DNA from: AG2 sp036493735 | GTDB lineage: Bacteria > Gemmatimonadota > Gemmatimonadetes > Gemmatimonadales > Gemmatimonadaceae | Length of the DNA: 64,000 bases | Assembly (NCBI GenBank): GCA_036493735.1 | Contig: DASXPH010000010.1 | Coordinates: forward strand, 124,001 to 188,000 | Direction: 5' to 3' | Shown: piece by piece, positions 24,823 to 33,518 of the stretch | Layout of the letters: the number at the start of each line of letters is the position of its first letter | Numbering within the stretch: position 1 is the stretch's first letter | Notes under the pieces: model-generated | Told to the model about the DNA's origin: nothing | The model's input: the letters and a program-made list of their open reading frames with translations, nothing else | Database searches by the model: none | Made by a program: the position numbers and the translations under genes

Positions 24823-25577
24823 CGCGCCGCGCGCGACCAGCCATCGAGCGCGCCCTCGCCGCCCTCGCGGATCTATTTCTTCCCATCGCTTGCGCCGCGT
24901 GCGGGCGTGCGCTCGATCATGGCGAGCCAGGTATTGTCTGCGGGCGCTGCTGGGCGCGGATCCGGCTTCTTCCGTCGCCGCGCTGTCCCCGCTGCGGACA
25001 TCCAGTTGGAGGACGCGAGTGCCGCTGGTGCGCGAGTCTTCCGGCCTACGTGCGCTGCGTGCGTAGCGTTTGCTGGGCGACCGTGGACACCGGACATCGA
25101 ATCGTGCACGCCCTCAAATATGATGGCTGGTGGCGCATCGCCGATGGCGCGGCCGCGCGGATGGCACGGCTCGACTGGCCGCTCGACGTCGTCGAAGAGC
25201 GAGCGGCGCTCGTCCCCGTTCCGCTCGCCGCTTCCCGCCAGCGCCAGCGTGGTTACAATCAGAGTGAGAGTTTGGCGCGCGCGCTCGCGCCGTGGTGGAA
25301 TGTGCCTGTGAGGACGGATGTGCTGGTGCGAAGCCGATCGACAGAAACACAGACGCGCCTAACACCGGAAGAGCGAGTGCGAAATGTCCATGGCGCGTTC
25401 ACGGCCACGCCAGCGGCGCGAGCCGTGATTCGCGGTGCGCACGTCGTCCTCGTCGACGACGTCGTGACGACCGCGGCGACACTCAATGCGTGCGCGGCAG
25501 TGCTTCACGACGCCGGCGCCCGTATCGTCAGCTACATAACATTTGGTCGAGCACCGGCAATCGGCGACCGCGTATAA
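24804..25577 (+). CDS. comF: ComF family phosphoribosyltransferase-like protein
   Basis: A 257-residue protein, taken from GTG 24804 inside the end of aroE. The N-terminal zinc-binding part has two Cys sets, CAACGRAL...CGRCWARI and CPRCGHPVGGRECRWCASL. The C-terminal phosphoribosyltransferase-type domain has LVPVPLAASRQRQRGYNQSE and the PRPP loop VVLVDDVVTTAATL. ComF proteins are needed for DNA uptake in competent bacteria. Its nearness to radA is suggestive, but the com pilus genes are elsewhere. Earlier starts would read through aroE. Confidence 0.9.
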   Translation: MAINAVARRARPAIERALAALADLFLPIACAACGRALDHGEPGIVCGRCWARIRLLPSPRCPRCGHPVGGRECRWCASLPAYVRCVRSVCWATVDTGHRIVHALKYDGWWRIADGAAARMARLDWPLDVVEERAALVPVPLAASRQRQRGYNQSESLARALAPWWNVPVRTDVLVRSRSTETQTRLTPEERVRNVHGAFTATPAARAVIRGAHVVLVDDVVTTAATLNACAAVLHDAGARIVSYITFGRAPAIGDRV

Positions 25578-25595
25578 CCAGTGAGGAATCTCAGG

Positions 25596-26612
25596 ATGGC
25601 CATTCGCGTCGGCATCAATGGCTTCGGCCGCATCGGACGACAGGTCGTGCGGGCGGCGAAGCTGCAGGGTAGGAACGACATCGACTTCGTCGCCGTCAAC
25701 GATCTCACGGATACGAAGACGCTCGCGCACCTCTTCAAGTACGACTCGGTGCACCGCACGTACAAGGGGAACGTCGGCGTGCGGAACGGCTCGATCGCGA
25801 TCGATGACGACGAGATCAAAGTGCTGGCCGAGAAGGATCCCGCGAAATTACCCTGGAGCGATCTCGGTGTGGACATCGTGCTCGAATCCACCGGCCGCTT
25901 CACGAGCGCGAGTGATGCGAAAAAGCACATCGAAGGGGGGGCGAAGAAGGTGATCATCTCCGCTCCGGCCAAAGGCGAAGACATCACGATTGTGCTCGGA
26001 GTGAACGAGAAAAAGTACGATCCGGCGAAGCACACGATCATCTCGAATGCCTCGTGCACCACCAATTGCCTCGTGCCGATGGTCAAGGTGATTCGGGACA
26101 ACTTTGGTTTCGTGCGCGGCTCGATGGTGACCATTCATAGCTATACCAACGACCAGAACGTGCTCGACTTGCCGCACAAGGATCTGCGGCGCGCCCGCGC
26201 GGCCGCGATGTCCATCATCCCGACGACGACCGGCGCGGCCAAGGCGACGTCACTGGTGATTCCGGAGCTGAAGGGAAAGATCGACGGCATCGCTATCCGT
26301 GTTCCGACGCCCGATGTTTCCCTCACCGATCTCGCCGTTGTCGTCGAGAAGCCGGCGACGGTCGATGCGATCAACGACGCCTTCCGCGCCGCCGCGTCGG
26401 GGCCGATGAAGGGCATTCTCGAGTACACGGACGAGGAGCTGGTGTCGTCGGATTTCATCGGTAATCCGGCGTCGTGCATCCTCGACGGCAAGAGCACCAA
26501 CGTCGTCGACGGGATGCTGCTGAAGGTCTCGGGCTGGTACGACAACGAGTGGGGCTACTCGAGCCGCTGCGTGGATCTCCTGCGGTTCGTTGGCAAACAG
26601 TTGGGCGATTGA
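25596..26612 (+). CDS. gap: Glyceraldehyde-3-phosphate dehydrogenase
   Basis: A 338-residue glycolytic enzyme. MAIRVGINGFGRIGRQVVRA binds NAD; ISNASCTTNCLVPMVKV carries the catalytic Cys; MVTIHSYTNDQ supplies the catalytic His; SLTDLAVVVEKPATV and WYDNEWGYSSR lie near the end. ATG 25596 has GAGGA 8 bp upstream, better than the GTG at 25581. It begins the gap-pgk-tpiA cluster. Confidence 0.97.
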   Translation: MAIRVGINGFGRIGRQVVRAAKLQGRNDIDFVAVNDLTDTKTLAHLFKYDSVHRTYKGNVGVRNGSIAIDDDEIKVLAEKDPAKLPWSDLGVDIVLESTGRFTSASDAKKHIEGGAKKVIISAPAKGEDITIVLGVNEKKYDPAKHTIISNASCTTNCLVPMVKVIRDNFGFVRGSMVTIHSYTNDQNVLDLPHKDLRRARAAAMSIIPTTTGAAKATSLVIPELKGKIDGIAIRVPTPDVSLTDLAVVVEKPATVDAINDAFRAAASGPMKGILEYTDEELVSSDFIGNPASCILDGKSTNVVDGMLLKVSGWYDNEWGYSSRCVDLLRFVGKQLGD

Positions 26613-26615
26613 CGT

Positions 26616-26670
26616 CGGTGATCGGTTAACGGTGATCGGTGGGTAACCACTGATCACTGCTCACCGACCA
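26616..26670. repeat. GTGATCGGT-type intergenic hairpin repeat
   Basis: The gap-pgk gap repeats CGGTGATCGGT twice and then forms an imperfect hairpin: CGGTGATCGGTGG (26630-26642), loop GTAA, CCACTGATCACTG (26647-26659), with 11 of 13 positions complementary. No T-run follows. It may stabilise the upstream mRNA or be a dispersed palindromic element. Confidence 0.6.
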
Positions 26671-26690
26671 CTCACTCCATAGCATACTCA

Positions 26691-27908
26691 ATGAACAAGA
26701 AAACCATCCGTGACCTGCGCGATTCCGATCTGCGCGGGCGGCGCGCCCTCGTGCGCGTCGACTTCAATGTCCCACTCGGCGCAAAAGGCCAGGTGGCCGA
26801 CGACACGCGCATTCGCGCGGCGCTCCCAACGATTCAATACCTGCTCGACAAGGGCGCGCGCGTCATTCTGCTCTCGCACCTCGGACGGCCGAAGGGTAAA
26901 CCCGAAGCGAAGTACTCGCTCGAGCCGGTCGCGCGGCGACTGGCAGAGCTGCTACCTAACGAGAGCGTCACCTTTGTCGAGAGCACAGACACGGACGAAG
27001 CGATGAAAGCGACGCGCGAGGGCGGACGCGTCGTACTGCTCGAGAACACGCGTTTTCTCGGCGGCGAGGAGAGTAACGACGAGCGTTTGGCCCGCGCCCT
27101 CGCCGAGCTCGGCGACTTCTACGTGAACGACGCCTTCGGCTCGGCGCACCGGGCGCATGCATCCACCGAAGGCGTGGCGCGCAATCTCAAGCCGGCGGTT
27201 GCTGGCCTCCTGATGGAGGCCGAGCTGCAATATCTCGACGCCGCGGTGACGAATCCGAAGCGGCCGTTCGTCGCCGTCCTCGGTGGGGCAAAAATCTCGG
27301 GAAAGATCGACGTCATTCAGAACCTCTTGCCGAAGGTCGATCAGCTGATCATTGGCGGCGCGATGGCGTGCACGTTCTTCAGGGCAATGGGACTCGAGAC
27401 CGGCAAATCGCTGGTCGAGCAGGATCGGGTGGACATGGCCAAGCAGCTGCTCGAGAAGAGCGACAAGAAACTCGAGCTGCCGCGCGACGCCACCGTGGCT
27501 CCCTCACTCGACGACACGGCGAAGGCCCATCCCGTATCGCGCGACGGTATCCCGCCTAACGAAGGCATGTTCGACATCGGGCCCGTCGGCGCGAAGCAAT
27601 TCGCGCAGATCATCGGGGAAGGAAAGACGATCATCTGGAATGGTCCCATGGGCGTTTTCGAGAAACCACCCTTCGACGCAGGCACGCGCGCGGTCGCCGA
27701 GGCGATGGCGCGCGCAACCAGGAATGGGGCGACGACTGTTGTTGGCGGCGGCGACTCCGCCGCGGCAGTAGCAGAGTTGGGGCTCGAGAGCGCGATGAGC
27801 CACGTCTCGACTGGCGGTGGCGCCTCGCTCGAGCTTCTCGAAGGGAAGACGCTGCCTGGCGTCGCCGCGCTCGACGATCGCACCGGCGGAGGCTCACGCG
27901 CCGCATGA
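26691..27908 (+). CDS. pgk: Phosphoglycerate kinase
   Basis: A 405-residue two-domain kinase making ATP and 3-phosphoglycerate from 1,3-bisphosphoglycerate. Landmarks: RRALVRVDFNVPLG, VILLSHLGRPKGKPE, VVLLENTRFLGGEE, FYVNDAFGSAHRAHAST, FVAVLGGAKISGKIDVI, IIWNGPMGVFEKPPF and the C-terminal GGGDSAAAVAELGL with HVSTGGGASLELLEGKTLPG. The stop overlaps tpiA by 4 bp. Confidence 0.98.
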   Translation: MNKKTIRDLRDSDLRGRRALVRVDFNVPLGAKGQVADDTRIRAALPTIQYLLDKGARVILLSHLGRPKGKPEAKYSLEPVARRLAELLPNESVTFVESTDTDEAMKATREGGRVVLLENTRFLGGEESNDERLARALAELGDFYVNDAFGSAHRAHASTEGVARNLKPAVAGLLMEAELQYLDAAVTNPKRPFVAVLGGAKISGKIDVIQNLLPKVDQLIIGGAMACTFFRAMGLETGKSLVEQDRVDMAKQLLEKSDKKLELPRDATVAPSLDDTAKAHPVSRDGIPPNEGMFDIGPVGAKQFAQIIGEGKTIIWNGPMGVFEKPPFDAGTRAVAEAMARATRNGATTVVGGGDSAAAVAELGLESAMSHVSTGGGASLELLEGKTLPGVAALDDRTGGGSRAA

Positions 27909-28654
27909 TCCAGCGCCCACTCTTCTTCGCGAATTGGAAGATGAATCACGGGCCCACGGAGGCCCGTGCTTACATTGCGGCCTTTCTGCGCATCTTCTCA
28001 CCGCACGATGACCGCACGGTGGCGATGTTTCCTCCGGCGTTGTCGCTGGCGACGGTTCGGGATGCGCGCGCCGATCGCAGCGACGTCCTTCTTGGCGTTC
28101 AGAACATTCATACCCAATTGAAGGGAGCCTTTACCGGCGAAAATTCCGCACCGATGGCGCATGACGCGGGAGCGACGTTATCGCTCGTTGGTCACTCGGA
28201 GCGGCGCCACATTTTCGGTGAAACGAACCTCGAGACAGCCAGAAAAGTCGCGATTGCCCAGCAATGCTCGCTCACGCCAGTACTCTGTGTCGGCGAGACT
28301 CTCGAGCAGCGAGAGCTGGGCGATGCCGAACGTGTGGTGATCGAGCAGCTACAGGTGGGACTCGCTCAGATCGAGCGCTCGGCACTGCCGACGATCATTG
28401 TCGCGTACGAGCCCGTCTGGGCCATCGGCACCGGCAAGAGTGCGACACCGGCGGACGCGTCATCGATGCATGGGGTGATACGTGGCATGCTGCGCCAGCT
28501 AGGCACGGATACAGACGCAGTGCCGATTCTCTACGGTGGAAGCGTCAATAATAAAAATGCGGAATCGCTGGTTCGCGCGGACGGAGTCGACGGTCTGCTG
28601 GTCGGAAGCGCCTGTCTCAACCCCGAGGAATGGGCGGAGATCTGCCGGACTTGA
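27905..28654 (+). CDS. tpiA: Triosephosphate isomerase
   Basis: A 249-residue TIM barrel with all catalytic residues: Lys in FANWKMNHG, His in LVGHSERRHIFGE, and Glu in VAYEPVWAIGTGKSATP. The phosphate loops ILYGGSVNNKNAE and DGLLVGSACLNPEEW are intact. It is translationally coupled to pgk (ATGA). Its last codons overlap the predicted -35 box of secG. Confidence 0.98.
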   Translation: MIQRPLFFANWKMNHGPTEARAYIAAFLRIFSPHDDRTVAMFPPALSLATVRDARADRSDVLLGVQNIHTQLKGAFTGENSAPMAHDAGATLSLVGHSERRHIFGETNLETARKVAIAQQCSLTPVLCVGETLEQRELGDAERVVIEQLQVGLAQIERSALPTIIVAYEPVWAIGTGKSATPADASSMHGVIRGMLRQLGTDTDAVPILYGGSVNNKNAESLVRADGVDGLLVGSACLNPEEWAEICRT

Positions 28655-28690
28655 CGTAAGCCGCTAAGTCGCGTGATATTTATGGCTTAC
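28651..28690 (+). promoter_or_regulatory. Probable secG promoter with an overlapping inverted repeat
   Basis: TTGACG (28651-28656, overlapping the tpiA stop) and GATATT (28675-28680) are 18 bp apart. The perfect inverted repeat GTAAGCC (28656-28662) / GGCTTAC (28684-28690) spans the whole core promoter and could be an operator or an RNA hairpin in the 5' leader. Confidence 0.5.
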
Positions 28691-28719
28691 ATCGCCTATC
28701 GCATTCCGAGCAGAGAGAA

Positions 28720-29127
28720 ATGCTGTATACGATCTTGATGGTCCTCCTCGTCATCGACAGTCTCGTTCTCATCATCGCCGTACTACTGCAGAGCGGCCAG
28801 GGCCAAGGTCTCGCCGCATCGTTCGGTGGTGTGAGCAGCTCAGCCAGCACGCTGTTTGGAACGCGCCAGACCGGCAATCTCCTGACGAAAGCCAGCTGGT
28901 GGAGCGGGGGACTTTTTCTCTTTCTCGCGTTCCTCCTGTCGCTCGCATCGTCGCGCAGTCGCGCGCCACGTTCCGTTCTCGATCAGGCTTTCCCGAACAC
29001 GCCAGCGGCCCCGGCTGCGCCTGCCAAACCTAGCACGCAGTCGCCAGTACCACTGACGCCGGCGCCGCAGCAGACCGCCCCGGCCACGCCGAACCAGGGA
29101 ACGAAGGCCCCGACCAAACAGCCATAA
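28720..29127 (+). CDS. secG: Protein-export membrane protein SecG
   Basis: A 135-residue auxiliary subunit of the SecYEG translocon. It has two membrane helices (about 2-22 and 50-70) flanking the conserved cytoplasmic loop LLQSGQGQGLAASFGG...TLFGTRQTGNLLTKA. The tail after residue 85 is long, Pro/Ala/Thr/Gln-rich and probably disordered; many SecG proteins end soon after the second helix. The tpiA-secG order is common in bacteria. Confidence 0.94.
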   Translation: MLYTILMVLLVIDSLVLIIAVLLQSGQGQGLAASFGGVSSSASTLFGTRQTGNLLTKASWWSGGLFLFLAFLLSLASSRSRAPRSVLDQAFPNTPAAPAAPAKPSTQSPVPLTPAPQQTAPATPNQGTKAPTKQP

Positions 29128-29130
29128 CAA

Positions 29131-30258
29131 GTGGATTCTTCAGTGAACGATCTGTCTGCGCAGCCGGGGTTCCTTCTTCTCGAAGATGGAACCCTTTTTC
29201 ACGGCGGCTTGCACGCCTCCACCGACGCGACCGTCGCCGAGGTTGTGTTCACGACGAACATGAGTGGATACCAGGAAGTATTCACGGATCCTTCGTATCA
29301 AGGCCAAATCGTCGTGATGACGGCACCGATGATCGGCAACTACGGAGTGAACGACAGTGATCCGGAATCGGCTCGGCCTCAGGTAGCTGGGGTCGTAATG
29401 CGCGAGCTCTCGAAGAACTATTCGAGCTGGCGCGCCGATGGCGATCTCACGAGCTGGCTTGCCGCGAACCGGATCCCTGTTCTGGAAGGGATAGACACGC
29501 GCCGATTGACGAAGCACCTGCGCACGGTCGGGGTAATGCGCGGTGTGATCGGGAAGGGCGAAGCACCGGATGTCGAGGCGCAGGCGGCGCTCGAGGCCTG
29601 TCCGTCGATGGAAGGACTAGATCTCGCCTCCCGTGTCTCGACGCGAGAGTCGTACGTGTGGGGCGATCCGCGCTCCGAATGGCACATCGTTGCGTACGAC
29701 TATGGAATCAAGCGGAACATCCTCAGGCTGTTCAGCGATCATGGATGCCGCGTGACAGTTGTGCCTGCGACGATGCCCGCCGATGCGGCGCTCGAACTCG
29801 AGCCCGATGGCGTTTTTCTTTCAAACGGACCCGGCGATCCTGCGGCAGTCGAGTACGCGCCAGGCATTGTGAGATCGATCGCGGCCAAGGGCGTGCCGAT
29901 ATTCGGCATCTGTCTGGGCCACCAGATCCTCGGTCTCACCTACGGCGCGAGCACCGTGAAGATGCCGTATGGGCATCGGGGGGGGAATCATCCGGTGCGC
30001 GACATTTCAACTGGTCGCGTGCTGATCACATCGCAGAACCACGGGTTTGCGGTGGAAGGCGGCGAGCGTGGGATCCCGGGCGTAAGCGAGCTCGAAGTAA
30101 CTCACGTGAACTTGAACGACGGCACGGTGGAAGGTCTGCGCCATCGAGAGCTGCCGATTTTCGCGGTGCAGTATCACCCCGAGGCTGCACCCGGACCGCA
30201 CGACGGCCGACCGCTCTTCAACCAGTTTCTGGATGTGGTTCGCAAGCCGGCGGCGTAA
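29131..30258 (+). CDS. carA: Carbamoyl-phosphate synthase small subunit
   Basis: A 375-residue glutaminase subunit that supplies ammonia to CarB for pyrimidine and arginine synthesis. The N-terminal domain has LLLEDGTLFHG, VVFTTNMSGYQEVFTDPSY and QIVVMTAPMIGNYGVN. The class-I amidotransferase domain has GVFLSNGPGDPAA, IFGICLGHQILGL (catalytic Cys) and AVQYHPEAAPGPHD (His and Glu). GTG 29131 lies 3 bp after secG; GTG 29143 is an alternative. carB is not next to it. Confidence 0.96.
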   Translation: MDSSVNDLSAQPGFLLLEDGTLFHGGLHASTDATVAEVVFTTNMSGYQEVFTDPSYQGQIVVMTAPMIGNYGVNDSDPESARPQVAGVVMRELSKNYSSWRADGDLTSWLAANRIPVLEGIDTRRLTKHLRTVGVMRGVIGKGEAPDVEAQAALEACPSMEGLDLASRVSTRESYVWGDPRSEWHIVAYDYGIKRNILRLFSDHGCRVTVVPATMPADAALELEPDGVFLSNGPGDPAAVEYAPGIVRSIAAKGVPIFGICLGHQILGLTYGASTVKMPYGHRGGNHPVRDISTGRVLITSQNHGFAVEGGERGIPGVSELEVTHVNLNDGTVEGLRHRELPIFAVQYHPEAAPGPHDGRPLFNQFLDVVRKPAA

Positions 30259-30267
30259 GTGGCACAA

Positions 30268-30300
30268 ACTCTTGACACACAAGAGTTAAGGGCGATAAGT
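30268..30300 (+). promoter_or_regulatory. HU-gene promoter with a perfect palindrome over the -35 box
   Basis: AACTCTTG (30268-30275), spacer ACACA, CAAGAGTT (30281-30288) form a perfect 8-bp inverted repeat. The consensus -35 TTGACA (30272-30277) sits inside it. TAAGTT (30295-30300) at 17-bp spacing, or GATAAG two bases upstream, could serve as -10. A dimeric repressor bound here would block polymerase. The start codon is 46 bp downstream. Confidence 0.6.
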
Positions 30301-30346
30301 TCGGCTAGCGTCCACGGCTGAAGGCGCGCTCACACGAGGCACATTC

Positions 30347-30685
30347 ATGACCAAAGCAGACCTGGTCGAGAGAGTCACGGAACAGATCTCCCGGACCGCG
30401 GGTCCGATGATCTCGAAGAAGGACTGCGCGCGCGTCGTAGATGCCTTTTTGGAGGCCATCAAAGAAGCGCTGCAGAATCAGAAGAACATCGAAGTGCGTG
30501 GCTTCGGCACTTTCAAGATCCGGCACCGCAAGACCCGTATGGCGCGAAATCCACGCACGGGCTCGCCAGTTGAGGTCTCCGCGCGGCCGGTCCCGGTGTT
30601 CAAGCCATCCAAGGAATTGCGCGCGATGGTTGCGGGGGTCGACGAGCAGGACATCGAAGACGAAGCAGAGGAGATCGCGCAATAA
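30347..30685 (+). CDS. HU/IHF family DNA-binding protein
   Basis: A 112-residue nucleoid protein. The first 90 residues form the HU fold: MTKADLVERVTEQIS, the dimer helices ARVVDAFLEAIKEAL, NIEVRGFGTFKIRHRKTRMA with the GFGTF turn, and the DNA-intercalating arm RNPRTGSPVEV, then PVFKPSKELRAMV. An acidic tail (DEQDIEDEAEEIAQ) follows, which is not usual for HU. The gene has its own promoter (30268-30300) and terminator (30705-30736). Confidence 0.95.
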   Translation: MTKADLVERVTEQISRTAGPMISKKDCARVVDAFLEAIKEALQNQKNIEVRGFGTFKIRHRKTRMARNPRTGSPVEVSARPVPVFKPSKELRAMVAGVDEQDIEDEAEEIAQ

Positions 30686-30704
30686 GTTGCGCGAGTACAA
30701 TTTG

Positions 30705-30736
30705 AGCCCGGTGCGTCTGCACCGGGCTTTTCGTTT
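30705..30736 (+). terminator. Intrinsic terminator of the HU gene
   Basis: AGCCCGGTGC, loop GTCT, GCACCGGGCT form a perfect 10-bp stem, followed by TTTCGTTT. It lies 20 bp past the HU stop. Confidence 0.92.
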
Positions 30737-30796
30737 CTGGAACGCTCTGGTGCTTTCGGATTCAGGACCGCACCTGTAGGATCATACGAGTAGCAC

Positions 30797-31039
30797 ATGA
30801 CTGTTACTGTTCTTCTCTTCGCGTCATACGCCGAAGCTGTCGGACGCTCGACGATCGAGCTCGAAGTCGAGTCCGGTGCGACCGTTCGCGATGTCATCGA
30901 TCGGATACGCGAGATCGGCAACGCCACGCGATTGCCCCCGACACCGATGGTCGCCGTGAACGAGCAGTATGCTTCGCGGGATCGCGAACTGCGACACGGA
31001 GACGAAGTCGCTCTCATTCCTCCAGTTGCCGGCGGCTGA
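30797..31039 (+). CDS. moaD: Molybdopterin synthase sulfur-carrier subunit (MoaD)
   Basis: An 80-residue ubiquitin-fold protein starting MTVTVLLFASYAEAVGRSTI and ending IPPVAGG. The C-terminal Gly-Gly is the site of adenylation and thiocarboxylation. It supplies sulfur to MoaE for conversion of cyclic pyranopterin monophosphate to molybdopterin. moaE starts 2 bp after its stop. Confidence 0.93.
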   Translation: MTVTVLLFASYAEAVGRSTIELEVESGATVRDVIDRIREIGNATRLPPTPMVAVNEQYASRDRELRHGDEVALIPPVAGG

Positions 31040-31041
31040 CG

Positions 31042-31500
31042 ATGTATTCCTCGATCGTGGATCATCCCATCGACGTCGCTGCCATCATCGAACGCGTCGG
31101 GCGGGCTGCCAATGGCGCAGCAGTGCTGTTTCTAGGAAACGTTCGCGAGGTGAACGAGGGCCTCGAAGTCACGGGCATCGAATACACCGCCTATCGATCG
31201 ATGGCAGAGCGTGAGCTCGCTTCGATCGTGGAAGAGGCGGCGGCAGTCGGAGACACGAATGACGTCGCTGTCGAGCACAGGCTCGGCGAGCTGGTCGTCG
31301 GCGAGTGCAGCGTCGCCGTCGCAGTGGGCCATCCACATCGTGGTCGCGCGTTCGAGACGGCGCGATACGTCGTCGAGGAGCTGAAGCGTCGGGTGCCGAT
31401 CTGGAAGCGCGAGCACTACGTCGACGGAACGCGTGAGTGGGTGAGCGCAGCAACCAGCAAACCGGAGACCCAGCTCGTCGATATCGGAGATGAGCGATGA
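31042..31500 (+). CDS. moaE: Molybdopterin synthase catalytic subunit (MoaE)
   Basis: A 152-residue partner of MoaD. Family features: GAAVLFLGNVREVNEG, EYTAYRSMAERELASIVEEA, VEHRLGELVVGECSVAVAVG, HRGRAFETARYVVEELKRRV, and the catalytic-lysine region PIWKREHYVDGTREWV. It overlaps moaA by 4 bp (ATGA), so the three moa genes are tightly coupled. Confidence 0.96.
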   Translation: MYSSIVDHPIDVAAIIERVGRAANGAAVLFLGNVREVNEGLEVTGIEYTAYRSMAERELASIVEEAAAVGDTNDVAVEHRLGELVVGECSVAVAVGHPHRGRAFETARYVVEELKRRVPIWKREHYVDGTREWVSAATSKPETQLVDIGDER

Positions 31501-32480
31501 CCGACGCGCTGCGCGATCAGTTCGGACGCAGCATCGAGTACCTTCGCATCTCGGTGACTGATCGCTGCAACTTCCGATGCGTGTATTGCATGCCTGTCGA
31601 CGGACTCACGTGGCTGCCGAAGCAGGATATCCTCAGCTACGAAGAGATCACGAATGTCGTGCAGCAACTCGCGCCGCTCGGCTTGCGACGACTTCGCATA
31701 ACGGGCGGCGAGCCGACGATCCGTCCGGATATCGAGCGCTTGGTAGCGATGTTACGGGGGGTGCCGCACGTGGAGGATATTGCCCTCTCGACGAACGGCG
31801 TGCGGCTGCCCGAGCTGGCGCGTCCGCTGCGTGAGGCAGGGCTCGATCGTGTGAACATCAGCGCGGACAGTCTTCGAGCCGACCGCATTGCGGCAATCGC
31901 GCGTCGCAATCTCGGCTTCGATCCGGTGCACGCGGCCCAGGCGGCGGAAGCCGCGGGACTCGCGCCCATCAAGCTGAACATGGTCGTGATGCGCGGCATT
32001 AACGACGACGAGATCGTGGACTTTGCGCGACTCACGCTGAATCATCCGTGGCACGTCCGTTTCATCGAGCTGATGCCGGTCGGCAACCTGCGCGAGCTGA
32101 CGGCCGAGCACATCGTGCCGAGCGACGAGGTGTTGGAGCGCGCGTCCGTTCTCGGATCGCTCCAGCCGGGCGGCGGGCCACCTCGCGGCAACGGCCCAGC
32201 GGCATACCATCATTTCGCCGGCGCTCCCGGGTCCATCGGTGTGATCACACCGATGACGCATACGTACTGCGGCTCGTGCAATCGCGTGCGGCTCACCGCC
32301 GACGGACGATTGCGCACGTGTCTCTTCGGCGATCACGAGATCGATCTCCGCACGCCGCTGCGAGGTGGCGAGGCACTCGAGCCGCATTTCCGCCGCGCAC
32401 TCGCCGAAAAGCCGAAGGAGCACGCGCTTTTGCAGTTGCGCATCGGCGGGCTGAAAGCGCTCTCGCAAGTTGGCGGCTAG
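31497..32480 (+). CDS. moaA: GTP 3',8-cyclase
   Basis: A 327-residue radical-SAM enzyme, first step of molybdenum cofactor synthesis. The N-terminal cluster motif is VTDRCNFRCVYCMP (C-x3-C-x2-C). SAM and substrate motifs include LRITGGEPTIRPD, ALSTNGVRLP and NMVVMRGINDDEI. The second 4Fe-4S site is CGSCNRVRLTADGRLRTCLF. The protein ends QVGG; a C-terminal Gly-Gly is required in MoaA. Which molybdoenzymes use the cofactor is not shown by this window. Confidence 0.97.
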   Translation: MTDALRDQFGRSIEYLRISVTDRCNFRCVYCMPVDGLTWLPKQDILSYEEITNVVQQLAPLGLRRLRITGGEPTIRPDIERLVAMLRGVPHVEDIALSTNGVRLPELARPLREAGLDRVNISADSLRADRIAAIARRNLGFDPVHAAQAAEAAGLAPIKLNMVVMRGINDDEIVDFARLTLNHPWHVRFIELMPVGNLRELTAEHIVPSDEVLERASVLGSLQPGGGPPRGNGPAAYHHFAGAPGSIGVITPMTHTYCGSCNRVRLTADGRLRTCLFGDHEIDLRTPLRGGEALEPHFRRALAEKPKEHALLQLRIGGLKALSQVGG

Positions 32481-32570
32481 CACCCGGCGTCGGGACGCGC
32501 CCGCGTCCGGTGTCTCGCGCTATTAGGTTTCCTTCGCACGATCTGTTCACCTCATCAACAACCGAACGAC

Positions 32571-33500
32571 ATGGTCAACAAGATTACGGTCGTCGGCGCC
32601 GGAAACGTCGGCGCGACGACTGCGCAACGAATCGCCGAGAAGGAGCTCGCGCGCACGGTCGTGATGGTCGACGTCGTCGAGGGCGTTCCGCAGGGTAAGG
32701 GGCTGGACCAGTGGCAATCTGCGCCGATCGAGGGCGTCGACTCGCGCGTCATCGGGACCAATGGCTACGACGAGACGAGCGGCTCGGATCTCGTCATCAT
32801 CACCGCCGGCATCGCGCGCAAGCCCGGCATGTCGCGTGATGATTTGCTCAATACGAACGCCGGAATCGTCAGGGACGTCTCGGAGCAGATCAAGCGCAGC
32901 TCGCCTAACGCGATCATCATCGTCGTCTCGAACCCGCTCGACGTCATGTGTTACGTCGCGAAGCAGGTGACGGGATTTCCGCGCGAGCGGGTGATCGGGA
33001 TGGCGGGCGTGCTCGACTCAGCGCGCTATCGCGCTTTCCTCGCGGAAGCGCTCGATATCTCGGTGCGTGACATCCAGGCGATGGTGCTCGGCGGTCATGG
33101 CGATACCATGGTGCCGCTGATCAGCTATACGACTGTCAGCGGAATTCCCGTCACACAGTTGATCGAGCGCTCGCAGCTCGACGCCATCGTCGACCGAACG
33201 CGCAACGGCGGCGCCGAGATCGTGAAGTATCTCAAGACCGGCTCGGCGTATTACGCGCCGTCGTCTGGCGCGGTGCAGATGGCCGAGGCGATCGTGAATG
33301 ATCAGAAGCGCATTCTGCCCTGTGCTGCGTGGCTTGAGGGTGAGTACGGTATGAAGGGACTCTACCTCGGCGTGCCCTGCAAGCTCGGGCGACGAGGCCT
33401 GGAGCGGGTCATCGAAGTGCAGCTGACGGCCGATGAGCGCGCGGCGCTCGCCAAGAGCGCGGACGCGGTGCGCGAGCCGATGAAAGCCGTGAAGCTGTGA
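32571..33500 (+). CDS. mdh: Malate dehydrogenase (LDH-like type)
   Basis: A 309-residue NAD enzyme oxidising malate to oxaloacetate. KITVVGAGNVGATTAQRIAE binds NAD, and Asp in VVMVDVVEG indicates NAD rather than NADP. The Arg loop ARKPGMSRDDLLNTN, the substrate Arg in VLDSARYRAFLAE and the catalytic His in VLGGHGDTMVPLI are all present. The GC-rich hairpin-prone 90 bp upstream of the ATG probably holds the promoter. The succinate dehydrogenase genes follow. Confidence 0.97.
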   Translation: MVNKITVVGAGNVGATTAQRIAEKELARTVVMVDVVEGVPQGKGLDQWQSAPIEGVDSRVIGTNGYDETSGSDLVIITAGIARKPGMSRDDLLNTNAGIVRDVSEQIKRSSPNAIIIVVSNPLDVMCYVAKQVTGFPRERVIGMAGVLDSARYRAFLAEALDISVRDIQAMVLGGHGDTMVPLISYTTVSGIPVTQLIERSQLDAIVDRTRNGGAEIVKYLKTGSAYYAPSSGAVQMAEAIVNDQKRILPCAAWLEGEYGMKGLYLGVPCKLGRRGLERVIEVQLTADERAALAKSADAVREPMKAVKL

Positions 33501-33518
33501 TCGCGGAAGACGCGGTCG

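Noticed and set aside
32481..32570. Terminator after moaA
   Set aside because: GGACGCG/GCGTCC can pair, but no T-run follows, so I did not list it as an intrinsic terminator.
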